Positions 44,480 through 56,424 of a DNA stretch of 64,000 bases are shown here, in pieces (position 1 is the first letter of the stretch; every line of letters starts with the position of its first letter). Source of the stretch: Eretmocerus hayati (taxonomy: Eukaryota > Arthropoda > Insecta > Hymenoptera > Aphelinidae); NCBI GenBank assembly GCA_029851415.1, contig CM056742.1, forward strand, positions 90,386,748-90,450,747, written 5' to 3'. A program made the translations under genes and the position numbers. A model generated the notes under the pieces. The model worked only from the letters and a program-made list of their open reading frames with translations, searched no databases and was not told the origin of the DNA.

Positions 44480-44551
44480 AAGTATCCGGGAATCGGACCC
44501 CGTGCTACCGCGTGGGAGTTAGATATGCTGGCCACTAGACCAGCGAGGTTG
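44480..44551 (-). pseudogene. tRNA-like sequence in the element 4 leader
   Basis: On the minus strand an A-box-like TGGTCTAGTGGCCAGC and a B-box-like GGTCCGATTCC are correctly spaced around a loop CTCCCAC (anticodon CCC). The acceptor and anticodon stems do not pair, so it is a tRNA pseudogene or a SINE head carried between the primer site and gag. Confidence 0.45.
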
Positions 44552-44659
44552 TTGCCCGCGAGCGAGCTAAACGCGCTCTATGAGAGGCGAAGTGGAGGCA
44601 ATACTCGATTGTACGAGCGGCTGATATGCCGTAGCGACTAAACGCGCTTCTTTACGGCC

Positions 44660-44663
<4 letters not shown>

Positions 44664-44702
<39 letters not shown>
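44664..44702. repeat. (TA)n microsatellite
   Basis: About 19 TA units in the leader of element 4. Confidence 0.9.
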
Positions 44703-44706
<4 letters not shown>

Positions 44707-44883
44707 ATGCTGTCGTCTTCGCCAGCGACTGAAAAGCCCTTGAGCCATCTAAACGTGCCCTTTATGAGGCAAACCTAATGATTCCGATTCAGAATTGTAC
44801 GAGTTCTCTTGATAATATGTTGCAGAAGGCATACTATACTAACTGGGCGCATTCCATAAAAAATCGTTTTTGCACGTACTGGG

Positions 44884-44901
44884 GTCCCTGTCTGGGCGCC
44901 A
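44884..44901 (-). other. Primer-binding site of element 4
   Basis: Reads TGGCGCCCAGACAGGGAC on the minus strand, 2 nt after the 5' LTR. It resembles tRNA-Lys primer sites. Confidence 0.75.
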
Positions 44902-44903
44902 TA

Positions 44904-46554
44904 TGTGAGGTACCAAAGGGCCCTGGATCTCGGGAGAGAGCCGGATGCTTGGTAGTAAATCGTATATAGGGATACCCCAATAGAGGTGTACGATTTTTCG
45001 TGGATTGACCTTATTTTCATGGATATTATGGATTCGGAATGCGGACTATCCTAGCCCTTGCTCACCCATATCCGGGGACTGAGGCCCTTCAACGAGGCGG
45101 CAAAAGCTAAAGATCTCCTCAACTTTCAAAGGTGAACTATATAGGTACTTAGGTACAGATTCATTCGACCTTAGAAAGCTGATTTTTGTATATCTTAAAC
45201 TATTTTTTGCAAGTGAGCGCCGAGGGGACTGAGGCTCTCATGCACATCGACTTTCAAAAAATATGTAACTCTTTCATAAGTGAACGCCGAGGGGACTGAG
45301 GCCCTCATGCATATCGACTTATGAAAGATGTGAGATTGGCTCACCCGGGTTTCTAAGAGTGTAGAGAGGACTGAGGCTCCTACACAAACATGGATTCCCG
45401 GGGTGCGTAATTTTGAATCAGACGAATACTGGAGAAGTGCGGGGACTTAGGCCCGAACTGCCATCACAGCATCGTCCTGGACCTGCATCGAGGCATATCA
45501 ATACTACAAGATATTACCAATGAAATATCGACATTTATTTTCAACTCTTTATACAGACTTGAGGAAAGCCAGAGCACCAAAGCCTCGATACAGCTCTTAT
45601 ATTCAAATGAGCGCAAGCCTGCCACAATGGGCTGATGAGCCTGTATTTATACTCGGTGCTCTGGCTGTACAGTATATCTATATTGTACGTTAGATGATGA
45701 TTTAGATGATAGAATGATGGAGAAACGATGATTCTTCTTGGAAATTCATATTTTCCGATGATATTGGTAGATTCTTCTATTATCCTTGGATTAGTCGCAT
45801 CAAAATATATTACAAGTGATAAAAAACTCAAAATTGGCTGCTTTAATTATTTAGTAATAAATAAAAGATAATTTTCTGGAACATTCTAGAAACACGTGGT
45901 TTCCTATCTTTTTGTAATTACTATTTAATCACAGTATATACTTCAAATTTTTCTTCATAATCGAGCTTCTAGGCGATTCTCTGATCCTTTAAACAACTTA
46001 TTCTACTCGAAAAGTTATCTTACAACTACTTATTTACATATTTACAACGAGACCGAATTCTCAAAAAATAAGTAATTTTATGACAAATAAATGACAGGAA
46101 ATCCTTTCAAAATCGGTCTTATGTGTCCAAAAAACCGAATTTAGTTGGAACTCTCAAGCAAGAAAATTTTATAGGCAAATCAAGTTTGCAAAATAAAATA
46201 GGACTCTCAAATAGATTTTTCATGGGGAAGAAATATTTTCACTTGATAGTTCTCAAAACAAGCTGATTAATGGGAAAAAGAAGTTTTAAATTTGGTAGTG
46301 ATTTATATCAAAAATTCCTCATAGAAACCTATAGAATTTTCGGTATTTCCATGTATTGGTACGTATATGTATTTACGTAAAACTGTGTAAGTTTACCCAT
46401 TGAACTGCACGCCCTCGGCCGCGGAGGGGAGAAGTTTCCTACCGTACCGGCTCGAGAGAAGCGCGACCGTTCAAATGCTATAAAGTGGCTATATACATTG
46501 ATTACTTTCCGATATTGAAAATAGCAACGAAATTTTGGGGTTATGGCATTCACA
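44904..46554 (-). repeat. Element 4 5' LTR
   Basis: 1651 bp, ends TGTGA...TCACA on the minus strand. Right border followed by the gaca target copy. Confidence 0.93.
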
Positions 46555-46558
46555 GACA

Positions 46559-49500
46559 GACAATAAGGAGAGCGCGAGCGAGATAGAAGGTGCAGAAAGA
46601 GTGAACCAGGAAACAGCAAACAGTACCAACATGGCGGCCGAAGCATATAGGACACATGAATGAATTTGACTCATCAACTGACGACTGGTCCTCGTGGCAG
46701 GAGAGACTAGAGCAGTAATTCGAGGTGAATGAGATAACCGAGAAGGAAGTAGCGTTCCTTCTATTGCTGATAGGCAGCAAGGGATACGCGTTGATGAAAG
46801 AGTTATGTGTTCCAGATGAACCAAAGAAATTGGATTACAAAACGATAACAGGAAAAATGTCAGAACATCTTGAGCCAAATCGAAATTTACTTGGCGAGCG
46901 ATATAAGTTCAAACACTGCCGACAAGAGAAAGGAGAAACAGTGAAAGCCTTTATTGCAAAATTGAAAAAAGAAGCCATGCACTGCAAATTTGGACAGAAC
47001 ACCAAAGAAAATCTTCGTGACCAACTGGTCTACGGTATTGCGGATGAAGTTACAAGAACGAAGTTCTTATCACAAGCTGATAAACTAACATACGACGAAG
47101 CAGTTCAAATTGCACTTGCTCAAGAGACTGCCAACAGAAATGCAGATTCGATGGAAGAAACAGCAACACAGCCGACGCCAGTCAACGCGATCAACAATCA
47201 TCGCAGCAAAAACTCAACGTTCAACAAGAAGAGTGGTAAGGATCGGTGTAACTGTTGCGGTTATACCAATCATAAATCAGGAGACTGTCGTTATAAGGAT
47301 TATGCGTGTAGAAAGTGCAACAAACAGGGTCATATGCAATGGGTCTGCAGAAGTAAAGGTGAGCAAAAAAGTGATAAAAATGAGAAAAAAGGCAATAACA
47401 GTAGAAATGGCAATGGCGATCGTAAACGTTCAAATCACTCTGATAGGCAAAATTATGTAGATGATGGAGAATCAGATGAGGAGGATTTGAGCGAAGGATT
47501 TGAAAATCTTCATTTTGTTGAAGGAGTGAAAAAAGTCAATCCATTGAACGCGGTTAAACCGGTTTATTTGAAAGTCAGAGTCCAAGACTCGTTAATAGAT
47601 TTTGAGGTTGACACTGGATCACCCATTACAGCAATTTCTCTCGACTATTTTCGAAGCAAAAGAGAGTTACGTAGTTTGAAAATAGTAAAAACGGGAAGAC
47701 AGTTCACGAGTTACACAGATGCTCGAATGATTCCAGTCGGGAAAGTAGATGTAACTGCAAAATGTCTTGGTAAGTCGAGAAAATTAGAACTTTCCATCAT
47801 GCCAGGAAAAGGTTTACCTCTTATTGGAAGAGAGTGGTTAGAGAGTTTCGAAATTTTGGACGAATTTCAAAGGACAATTGATTCAATCAATGAAAGAACA
47901 AATGCAATTGACAGTCAGCAAAAAGGTAGTCATTATCCAAAAATTATGGAAAAGTATGAAGAAGTTTTTAGTGACAAGCCAGGGAAATATACCCGGAGAA
48001 AGATAAAATTAAAATTGAAAAGCGACGCCAAACCAGTTTTTTTCAAACCTCGACCAGTGCCTCATGCACTGAAACCAAAAATCGAAAGAGAAATAGATAG
48101 ACTAGTGGGAATAGAGTCATTGATACCAGTCAAATTAAGTGAGTGGGGTACTCCCATTGTGCCAATTTTGAAAGATGATGGAGAAGTCAGAATATGTGGG
48201 GATTTTAAAGTCACTGTCAACCCCAGCTGATAATGAATAGACATCCAATCCCTAGAGTCCAAGACTTGATGGCATCAATTCAACGGGGAAAAGTGTTTAC
48301 AAAATTAGATTTGCTCCACGCATATCAACAATTTCCAATAGATGAGGATTCGCAGGAGTGCCTAACACTTTCCACTCACAAAGGATTATTTGAAGTAGCA
48401 GTCTTATTTGATGGAATAGCATCAGCTCCTGGAGAATTCCAGGGTGAAATAGAGTCAATTTTGAGAGGCATAGAAGGTGTCCTCATATTTTTTGATGATA
48501 TATTCGTTTTTGGTGAAACAGTTGAGAAACATGACATCGCTCTCGAGGAAGTCTCAAAAAGATTCCAAGAATGTGGGCTAACTTTGAAGAAAAAGAAGTG
48601 TAAGTTTGCAGAGAATAAAGTAGATTTTTTAGGTTATACGATAGATGCAGAAGGTTTACATGCATGCAATAGGAAAATTGATGCAATTACAAAAGTAGAG
48701 GCTCCAAAGAATGTTAAAGAATTACAAATGTTTTTGGGAATGATCAATTATTATTCAAAATTTATTAAAAACCTTGCCTCCATAATGAGTCCACTTTACA
48801 AACTGTTGAGGAAGGATTCAATATGGAAATGGACTAATGAACGTGAGAAGGCATTCAAAAATGCTAAAGAGGCTTTAGTTTCACATGAGGTCTTAGTACA
48901 TTATGACACAAAATTGCCAGTAAAAATTACTTGTGATGCTTCACCATTTGGGATTGGAGCAGTCATTTCACATATTATCCCAGATAAAAGTGTCCGACCT
49001 ATTGCGTTTGCTTCAAGAACACTCAAGGTAGCAGAGAGATCATACTCTCAATTGGATAAAGAAGCCCTGAGTTTAATTTTTAGAGTGAAAACTTTCCATC
49101 AATTCATTTATGGCAGACATTTCATTTTAGAAACAGACCACAAACCTCTAATTTATGTCTTTGGAGATAAGAAAGGTCTCCCCTCAATGGCAGCTAATAG
49201 AGTTCAGCGTTGGGGTGTATTTTTAAGTGGATATGATTATGAAATTAATTATATCAAAGGCTCAATCAATACAAGTGCAGATTTTTTATCTAGATTTCCC
49301 ATGGGGAGTGTTAATAATTTTGTTGAAAAATACACATATCTAAATTATGTGTCAGAAAATGTAAATACCTTGTCAGTAGAACTTGTTAAACAAGAAACAG
49401 ACAAAGATCCAATTCTAAGTTCAGTCAAAAATTTCATGAAAAATAGTTGGCCCAAACAAGTTCCAGATATATTATCATCTTTCAAGAGACGTGAAAGAGA

Positions 49501-50752
49501 ATTGACACTTGAAAATGATTGTATAATGTGGGGTCACAGATTAGTAATTCCAGTAACATTACAAAATGATCTTTTGAAAGAACTACATATTGCTCATATG
49601 GGAGTTGTGAAAATGAAAGCACTTGCTCGCTCATACATTTGGTGGCCAAAATTGGATGATCAAATAGAAAATCATTGCAAATCATGTAACTTATGTCTTA
49701 CACATGCAAGCAATCCACCAAGATCTTCATTGAATGTATGGAGTTGGCCCGAGGGACCTAACAGCAGATTACATGCTGACTTTTGTGGTCCCATTGATGG
49801 TAAAATGTACCTCATAATAATAGATGCCTATTCTAAGTGGATAGAGATTAGAGAAATGAAGGATATAACTACAGAAAGTACAATAGAGGTATTCAGAGAA
49901 TACTTTGCATCATGGGGCTTGCCTCTTGTATTAATAACTGATAATGGACCAAGCTTTTGCTCAGCCGAGTTTCGAAAATTCATGTCCAATAATGGCATTT
50001 CACATCATAGAACAGCTCCATATCACCCAGCTTCAAATGGTCTTGCTGAGAATGCAGTCAAGACATTCAAGTCAAAATTCAAGTTTCTATTACAAGAATG
50101 TAAGAACCGTAGAGAAGCGCTGGCCAAATATTTATTTCCTCACAGATCTACGCCTCACTGTACTACTGGAGTGAGTCCATCAGAATTGCAAGTAGGTAGG
50201 ACGTTTAGGAATAGATTTGATTTATTGAAGGCTCAAGTTAAAGATACAGTTGAGAAAAAACAAAGTGACCAAGAAAAATATTTCAGAGGCAATAGGAACA
50301 TAAGCTTCGACCAAAATGAAGTTGTTATGGCAAAAAATTATTCCACTGGAAATTGGAAACAAGCAAAAATAATTGATAAACACAGTCCTGTAACCTACAT
50401 TGTTTGTACTGATGATAATTGAGTATGGAAAAGACATACTGATCAAATTAGATCTTGTAACTTAGAACTGAATAAAATTGAAGCTAATCGAGAGCCTTCG
50501 AATACCAAATCAAGCCATCCAAAAAGCCACTTTTCTGTAATAGAGCCTGATTCTGATAACACAAATATAACTCAAAGCACAGTCAATTTAACTTCTCCAG
50601 TGGATCCCAACATTTCTAATTCACCTAAAAATCATAACAGTAAAAGTAAGGTAGAATCACTTCCAAAGAATAAATCCATTGAACAGATTCATGTTCTTCT
50701 AAGAAGATCCACTAGACAAGTCAAACCAAGGCAATTATACAATAAGGAATAG
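46559..50752 (+). pseudogene. Gag-pol of element 3 (main part)
   Basis: 46559-46720 finishes the gag N-terminus with a frameshift and a TAA near 46716. From 46725: capsid (YKFKHCRQEKGETVKAFIAK) and two perfect CCHC knuckles (CNCCGYTNHKSGDC, CRKCNKQGHMQWVC). Then protease (FEVDTGSPITAIS, LIGREWL) and RT (VRICGDFKVTVNP). A one-base frameshift lies near 48220. RT continues from 48233 (FTKLDLLHAYQQF, catalytic FFDD), then RNase H (TCDASPFGIGAVIS, ETDHKPLIYV) and integrase (HHCC: HIAHMG...CNLC; D in LHADFCGP, D in ITDNGPSF, E in LAENAVKTFK). A TGA at 50420-50422 interrupts VWKRHTDQI; the frame then runs to TAG at 50752. Gag and pol share one frame apart from the breaks, as is usual in Mag-type elements. 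Confidence 0.88.
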
Positions 50753-50781
50753 AAACATTAAAATAGAGATGTCAAAGCTAT

Positions 50782-50792
50782 GGGTGGAGGAA
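50782..50792 (+). other. Polypurine tract of element 3
   Basis: GGGTGGAGGAA directly before the 3' LTR. Confidence 0.7.
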
Positions 50793-51026
50793 TGTAATGT
50801 ATTCACACCAGCTGCTTGAGCTGTGCATATGTGTATGTAAGTGTGCATCCCTGCATAGTGCTGCCACCACCGCAGCCCATATGTAAGCGCGGCTTGAGAG
50901 AGCAGAACGTACTATACCACCGTATAAGTAAGACCCCTTATCCTATAGTCTTGTACTCCAAAGTTGTAGTTACAAATAAATAGTTATATAGTGAAACTGC
51001 GTGCTATCATCATTTAGTACACAACA
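50793..51026 (+). repeat. Element 3 3' LTR
   Basis: 234 bp; three differences from the 5' LTR seen. Followed by ctttg target copy. Confidence 0.92.
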
Positions 51027-51047
51027 CTTTGAACGAAAATTGCAGTG

Positions 51048-51520
51048 GTGCTTACAGGTTACATTTGAGCCAAAAACGTATGGCATTCCCTAGAACATGA
51101 GACAATTTTTCGTCGGGAACGTGTGCCATATCATTCTTTCGATGCATTTCGCACTTAAACAGAGCGAGAGGGAATAAAACAGGTGCCAGTCTCGGTATCT
51201 TCATAAGCAGCCTATGTAATACAAAGTTTCCTTTCCAAGCTCGTTACTCGGACGGGAAAGGTCGTACAGGGAACTCTGAAGAGAGAAAATTGTAGATTCC
51301 AAAACGATCTACAAGATTTCGTGAGAATTCTCTGTGATCAAATTCCTTCCGTCAATTCTGTAGGTGATTGATGGAATTTGCAGATTTCCAACGTTGATGA
51401 CGGTCCCTCAAATAGCACGTAAAAAATGTTCAAAACACATGAATCGATGGATTTTCCTGTGATCTCCAAGATGCTGCTCCCAAAATTGTCGTACGAAGGA
51501 GAGCACCGAAACTATCTGTT
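51048..51520 (-). repeat. Right arm of large inverted repeat
   Basis: Inverted counterpart of 35920-36392. See that entry. Confidence 0.65.
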
Positions 51521-53413
51521 CAATTAGGGAGCCGGTGAATAGATAATTGCGTGACACACATTGTCTAAACTTCCAGGAATATGGATAAGTTTATTCACCT
51601 ATAGCTTGGCATGCTGAAGCGAGGTGTAGCGGACAACGAGTGAACGAAAACGCGAGAGCCGTGGAAGGCGTAACGCATTCTGCGGACTCCTTCTGCGAGC
51701 TGGAGCGCGTTCGCAAAATGGCGCAAGCGTGCCAGGATTTGAATTGAATACAATAGATTGATATGAACCTGAAGATACCGCCCACTTCGATCTATTACTA
51801 TTCAAGAAATTGATCACTAAAGTAGTCAAATGGCGCGGTAGCGCCTTGCTGGTGAGTATGTAGAAGGAAAACTCGCAGCGCTGCCGTAGCCTCATATACG
51901 CCAAGTTGGGGTTTGTTAACCTCTCGTTCTCCGTTGATCATAGATTATTCGGGATTCTTGCTCTTATCAGCCACGATGCACCTCAATATTCGCGAGCTTG
52001 GTCATTTCTCTATCGAAATACTATTTTTTTCATCGATGTATGAACTAATAGTGACGTACCACGACCGACCAATTTGAGACCTTTTCCGACGAAAGGGACT
52101 AAGCGGTTAAGCATGGCGAATCGGCCCTTGTCAGGTTTGGCCCCCGGACTAATTTTCCCCAGTTTCTAACATGAAAATAAGTAGGAAAAAAGGATCATTA
52201 GGTCCCGAAGTCGCCCATATTTTTCATAACACCCTGAAACGACTCTAAAAAAGGCTAAAAATCGATGTTCCATCAACTGAATCGCATTTCAACGCATCTG
52301 AAAATTTTTTCACATACTTTTGAAACATTGACGATTTGAAAAAAAGGATTTGGGTATCGCCAACTCCTCATTTAGGCTCCAGAGAAAATTTTCGAAAACT
52401 AAAAATTAATTTTTCTCATAGGAATTGGCCGGGAAAACGGAAAATTCTTATTCCAACGTGTTTGCCAGAAGGAAATACATCGGATATGGGTGTTTTTAGA
52501 CATTCCCAAGTGGTGGAAAATGGTCAAAATTGACGAAAACCATTTTTCAAAGCAAATTGATTCAGTATTCAGCATCTCCTGCGCATGCGCGTCAATCTAC
52601 GCTCTTGAAACTATTGCCATTCGGTAGCCAGTGTGATTTCCTTCGAAATGACCACTTGACAAAGTCAAATTAATGCATTAGAACCCGAGATATACCAATT
52701 TTTAGAGAGAAAAAATTCAAGGTACCAAATCCGTGAGGCGACGGTAAGCGTGGCGAGCGCAGTAATGATTGGATGCTCATATTTCCGCTTTTGTTCTATG
52801 AAATTGACTTTGGCAGGGGGTCATTTTGAAGGAAATTGCACGGGCTATTGTTTGAAAATAGTCTGAGAACCCAGAAATCACGCGCATGCGCAGGAAAACT
52901 TGAACTTCTCAATGTTCCACGAATAATCAATGCCCTAGTTTGAATTTGTTCAAGTTTCAGGTTTCCAGATAGTGTTGAAGAACAGATGTATTGTTATAAT
53001 TCCACATTTTATTTGTTAGGCATCCATTAGTTGGTTATTTTGGTGGTTGTAATCCTCTCTCCTTGAAGAGCGGATGAACCAACTCGTGTAAGGAATTTTC
53101 ACAATCTAGAAGTTTGACATCAACTGGAAACCTTCCACTATTACAAGAAGAGTTGAGAGTATCTGCATCAACTCAAGTTGAATTCTATGCACTCATTCCA
53201 AACTATCAACAACAAGAAGTTGTGCTGAGCCAGATTTTGTTGCTTCGGATCAAAAAATATTCATCTTGGAACTTACCACACTGCTATTAATTGGAGGGAT
53301 GATTTTTGAAAATAAGATATGGATGAGTGTTTTTGATTTTCCTACACGTTACTATCCCCAAGTTATATTTGTCAATCTGGGAGTTTCGAATCATTACCAT
53401 GACCAAGTTTTGG
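51521..53413. other. Stretch without recognised gene
   Basis: Holds the foldback at 52576-52900. Otherwise AT-rich with a few GC-rich patches (51600-51740). No recognisable coding region. Confidence 0.4.
52576..52900. mobile_element. 325-bp foldback element
   Basis: TCCTGCGCATGCGCGT at the left is inverted at the right (ACGCGCATGCGCAGGA). Arms of about 100 bp share TTTCCTTCRAAATGACC and AAAGTCAA. Target duplication not clear. Confidence 0.65.
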
Positions 53414-54194
53414 AATCTTTCCCCCTCCCACTTTACTTTTCCCAAAAGTCTAATTTGGCGAGTATAACCATGCTTCCATCCCATAACTTCATCTGAGATC
53501 AAAGTATGAATTTCAATTCTTGAGGGTCATGAGATCAGGGGAAACATGTCGAGTAACTTTTTACAAAAATCTAAACGTCGAACGAATGGAGAGAGAGATT
53601 GCGAAATATTGATTTCAATTCTTGAGAGTCATGAGATCAAGAATAGTACGTCGAGTCATTGTTTTGCAAAATCTGAATATGGAATGCATGAAAAATGATC
53701 GATTACATTACAATCTGATCATCTCTCTGTAAGTTTGACTCAAATTGAGTTACTCACCATTTCTACTGACTTCCAAACCGGAACGATCAATGCTGGATTT
53801 TCTTACTTCTGTTTTTTATTGGTCTGGATAGATTATTATTTCCAATATATTTTGAGGGGAAGAGAGATGGTGAGTAATTCAAGTCGAGTCAAACTTACAG
53901 AGAGATAATCAGATTGTCATTTAATCAATCATTTTTCATGCATTTCACATTCAGGATTTGCAAAACATTACTTGTCATACTTTTCTTGATCTCATATCAC
54001 TATCTTGCAATCTCTCTCCATCCGTTTGATGTTGAGATTTCCGCAAAAATTTCCTCGACATGTTCCCCCTGATCTCATGACCCTCAAGAATTGGAATTCA
54101 TACTTTGATCTCAGATGAAGTTATGGGGTGAAAGTATGGTTATACTCGCCAAGTTAGACTCTTGGGGAAAGTGGAGTAGGAGGGGGAAAGATTT
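53414..54194. repeat. 780-bp palindrome
   Basis: Two arms of about 350 bp, roughly 85-90% complementary by eye. They share AATCTTTCCCCCTCC at the outside, CATAACTTCATCTGAGATCA in the middle, and CTCTCTGTAAGTTTGACTC near the roughly 100-bp centre. Probably a foldback element or an inverted duplication. Non-coding. Confidence 0.75.
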
Positions 54195-55643
54195 CATTGC
54201 ACATCATAGTTCATCAGAAAGACTTGAACTGGAATGAATACAATTCAAAGGTGTACGGCCGAGAATCGAAGTCACTGATGAAGAGCAGTAGGCTCGGGAG
54301 CTATTTGACTCTAGAAAATGTGAAATTCATAACAGGTGTCCCAAATGATCAGATTCTCAACTAAATTTGAACAAGAATCAATGAGAAGCCGTTCGGCTGT
54401 TAATTGATCTATAATGAATAGTACATCGCAGGATTCTCATCACAAGAAATATCTGGGAATCGACATATAGCTTCCTCGGACTACAATAATTTAGGTTCCA
54501 CGGATTCTCATGGAGCTACCATCGAAGTGATCGATATAGTGCGTTAGCCCGAATTGATCTCTCAAAATACAATAATGACCAAATCGGTATAAATAGGTGA
54601 ATAAATCATTTCCGATAGCTTGTAACCTCGAATGCTCAGACTAGACTTCAAGCCATACATATCTTCCTTATCAGCAGGTTTTCTCTAAAAATGAGGAATT
54701 TCGTTGAAATAACAACAGCATGACCCAAATTTAGTCTCAAAAACTACGTGACAAGTAGAGTTGAAAGAAAACATGTCTAACAACCAAATCCCGTCGCGGG
54801 AAAAGCGTAAAAAATTAGCCATGTAACTATTTCTTTCATCGTCTGTGCGGGGAAGAGCTATTATTTTGATTTTCTTTCCCACGCCGACGATAAACAAATG
54901 GTATCCGACACTCGGGCGGTTTGGTTTCCGCTTCCGAGCGATGATTCCGACCGAGGCCTGGGTCGGGAAAACATCGCTCGGGCCACGGAAACCAACATCC
55001 CCGCCCTTGTATTAGAATATACTATTTGGATTTTGACATGATGGGAATAGATTGAATCCACGCGGCGAAAATTCTAAGTCACCTTCATCATTTTTGCCAG
55101 CGATCATAAGGGGGGAATGTCCATATCCAGGGCCTAAAAAATCGTTCTGTGAGATACTGGATAGCACGAAGAAAGGAAAAAAATGGAATCATCTGCTCCA
55201 AAGCATGTATTTTCGACTCGAATCAACCATCTGAACACAAACTCTGAGGTCGGATAGTCTCTTCGAGTTAGGACTCTCCGCTGATCAACCAGATTACCCT
55301 CGATTATGTTCGATCTCTTCAGCTCCAAAGATCTACGTGAAGACTATCCTACGGATGGTCCTGGGTCCATCGAATGAGCTTAGATTGTCTTTCGTCTGAT
55401 CATTCAATTTATTTTTGATCAGACGAGACAGCTTGCCGCACTCAGCACAAAAAATAGTATACGCAAGACGGTTGGAAGTGTTCCGCACTCTTTCCGTGAC
55501 GCGTGCGGAAATAGTATATTTCCGTACCGAGCGCGTTAGCCCATTTTGGGCACTAGGACAGACATGTCCTCCATTGCCCAAAATGGGCTTACAAGCGAGG
55601 TGCGGATATATTTTTTCATTACGAGAACCCTGAAATCATATTC
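54195..55643. other. Stretch with GC-rich hairpin repeats
   Basis: The block at 54850-55015 is an inverted relative of 55735-55870 (shared words GGGGATGTTGGTTTCCG and ATCGTCGGCGTGGGAAAG). At 55538-55600 AGCCCATTTTGGGCA is inverted against TGCCCAAAATGGGCT around GGACAGACATGTCC. No gene seen. Confidence 0.55.
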
Positions 55644-56151
55644 AAACGCGGCATTTTTAGGTTAGAGTTATGAAAAGTAACTTTCCCGCACTGGTCCATA
55701 TTTTATCGTGCGGAAATATTAGATTTCGATACAAATGCGGGGATGTTGGTTTCCGCGGCCCGAGCCTTGGCGAGGGTCGGAAGCACTGCTCGGAAGGTGG
55801 AACCACCCTGCCCGAGTGTCGAATACTATTTTTTCATCGTCGGCGTGGGAAAGGAAATCAAAAAAACGGTTCTTTCCCGCACTGGTCACGAAACTCGTGC
55901 GGAAAACGCACTTTCCACCCTTGCTACGTAATGTACTATTTTCGCGTCCGAGTGATGGGTTTGCGTCTTGAGCCGTGGTCAAAGGTCGGAATCAAGACGA
56001 GGATGCGGAAAATAGGTTTTACATCCGTGTATCTGACTGTGTTTTTCGACAAACTGTCCGTGAAAGTGGAAAATCGGTGTGGGAAGAACACTTTTTCGCA
56101 CAACGTGTCGACAATTTTTTCTCATCACTCTAACCTAAAAATGCCGCGTTT
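55644..56151. mobile_element. 508-bp TIR element
   Basis: AAACGCGGCATTTTTAGG at the left and its inverse at the right, extending imperfectly to about 30 bp. The interior carries the GC-rich block shared with 54850-55015. No transposase. The target duplication is unclear, partly because the next element inserted at its right border. Confidence 0.7.
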
Positions 56152-56155
56152 AATT

Positions 56156-56366
56156 CATAGACATAGAAAGCATAGACTGCCGGCCCCGTATCTTTGCCGT
56201 TGACATCGAGGCTCCCCAATGAGAGTGAGCGAGACGCAACATAGGAATCGCGTGTTAGAAGCGTGCGCCTTGGAGTATGCCGTCTCTCTCACTCTCATCC
56301 AAAGGTCTATGTCTCGATGACAACGGCGAGTATACGGGACCAGCAGTCTATACTTCTATGTCTATG
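56156..56366. mobile_element. 211-bp MITE with 8-bp target duplication
   Basis: TIRs begin CATAGACATAGAA and stay complementary for about 70 bp (GTATAGACTGC, CCGTAT, GCCGTTG). GTTTAATT flanks both sides (56148-56155 and 56367-56374). An 8-bp duplication fits hAT or P superfamily. The left target copy overlaps the right end of the 508-bp TIR element, so this insertion is younger. Confidence 0.82.
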
Positions 56367-56424
56367 GTTTAATTACGATCTCGTCGGGGCAGAGTTCTAG
56401 GAAAACTGAACTCAACAAAAATAT

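Larger units (their letters stand above)
36962..46554 (-). mobile_element. Nested minus-strand Ty3/Gypsy element (element 4)
   Basis: 9593-bp element inside gag of element 3. LTRs at 36962-38612 and 44904-46554, both 1651 bp, TGTGA...TCACA ends on the minus strand, target duplication gaca at 36958-36961 and 46555-46558. About 19 differences were seen between the LTRs (roughly 1.2%). The primer-binding site, gag, pol and a candidate spliced downstream ORF lie between them. The polypurine tract AATGGGGGGCA (38613-38623) abuts the 3' LTR. Gag and pol each carry frameshifts. Its pol is the closest relative here of element 2. Confidence 0.93.
36420..51026 (+). mobile_element. Mag-like Ty3/Gypsy element (element 3), host of a nested element
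   Basis: 234-bp LTRs at 36420-36653 and 50793-51026 (TGTAATG...ACAACA; three differences seen), with target duplication ctttg at 36415-36419 and 51027-51031. Without the nested element it is about 5.0 kb. It has a primer-site region, gag with two CCHC knuckles, and pol in the same frame. The integrase motifs (HADFCGPIDGK, PASNGLAENAVKTFK) fit the Mag lineage. Frameshifts and stops inactivate it. Confidence 0.9.

Noticed and set aside
44480..44551. Functional tRNA-Gly(CCC)
   Set aside because: Acceptor and anticodon stems do not pair.
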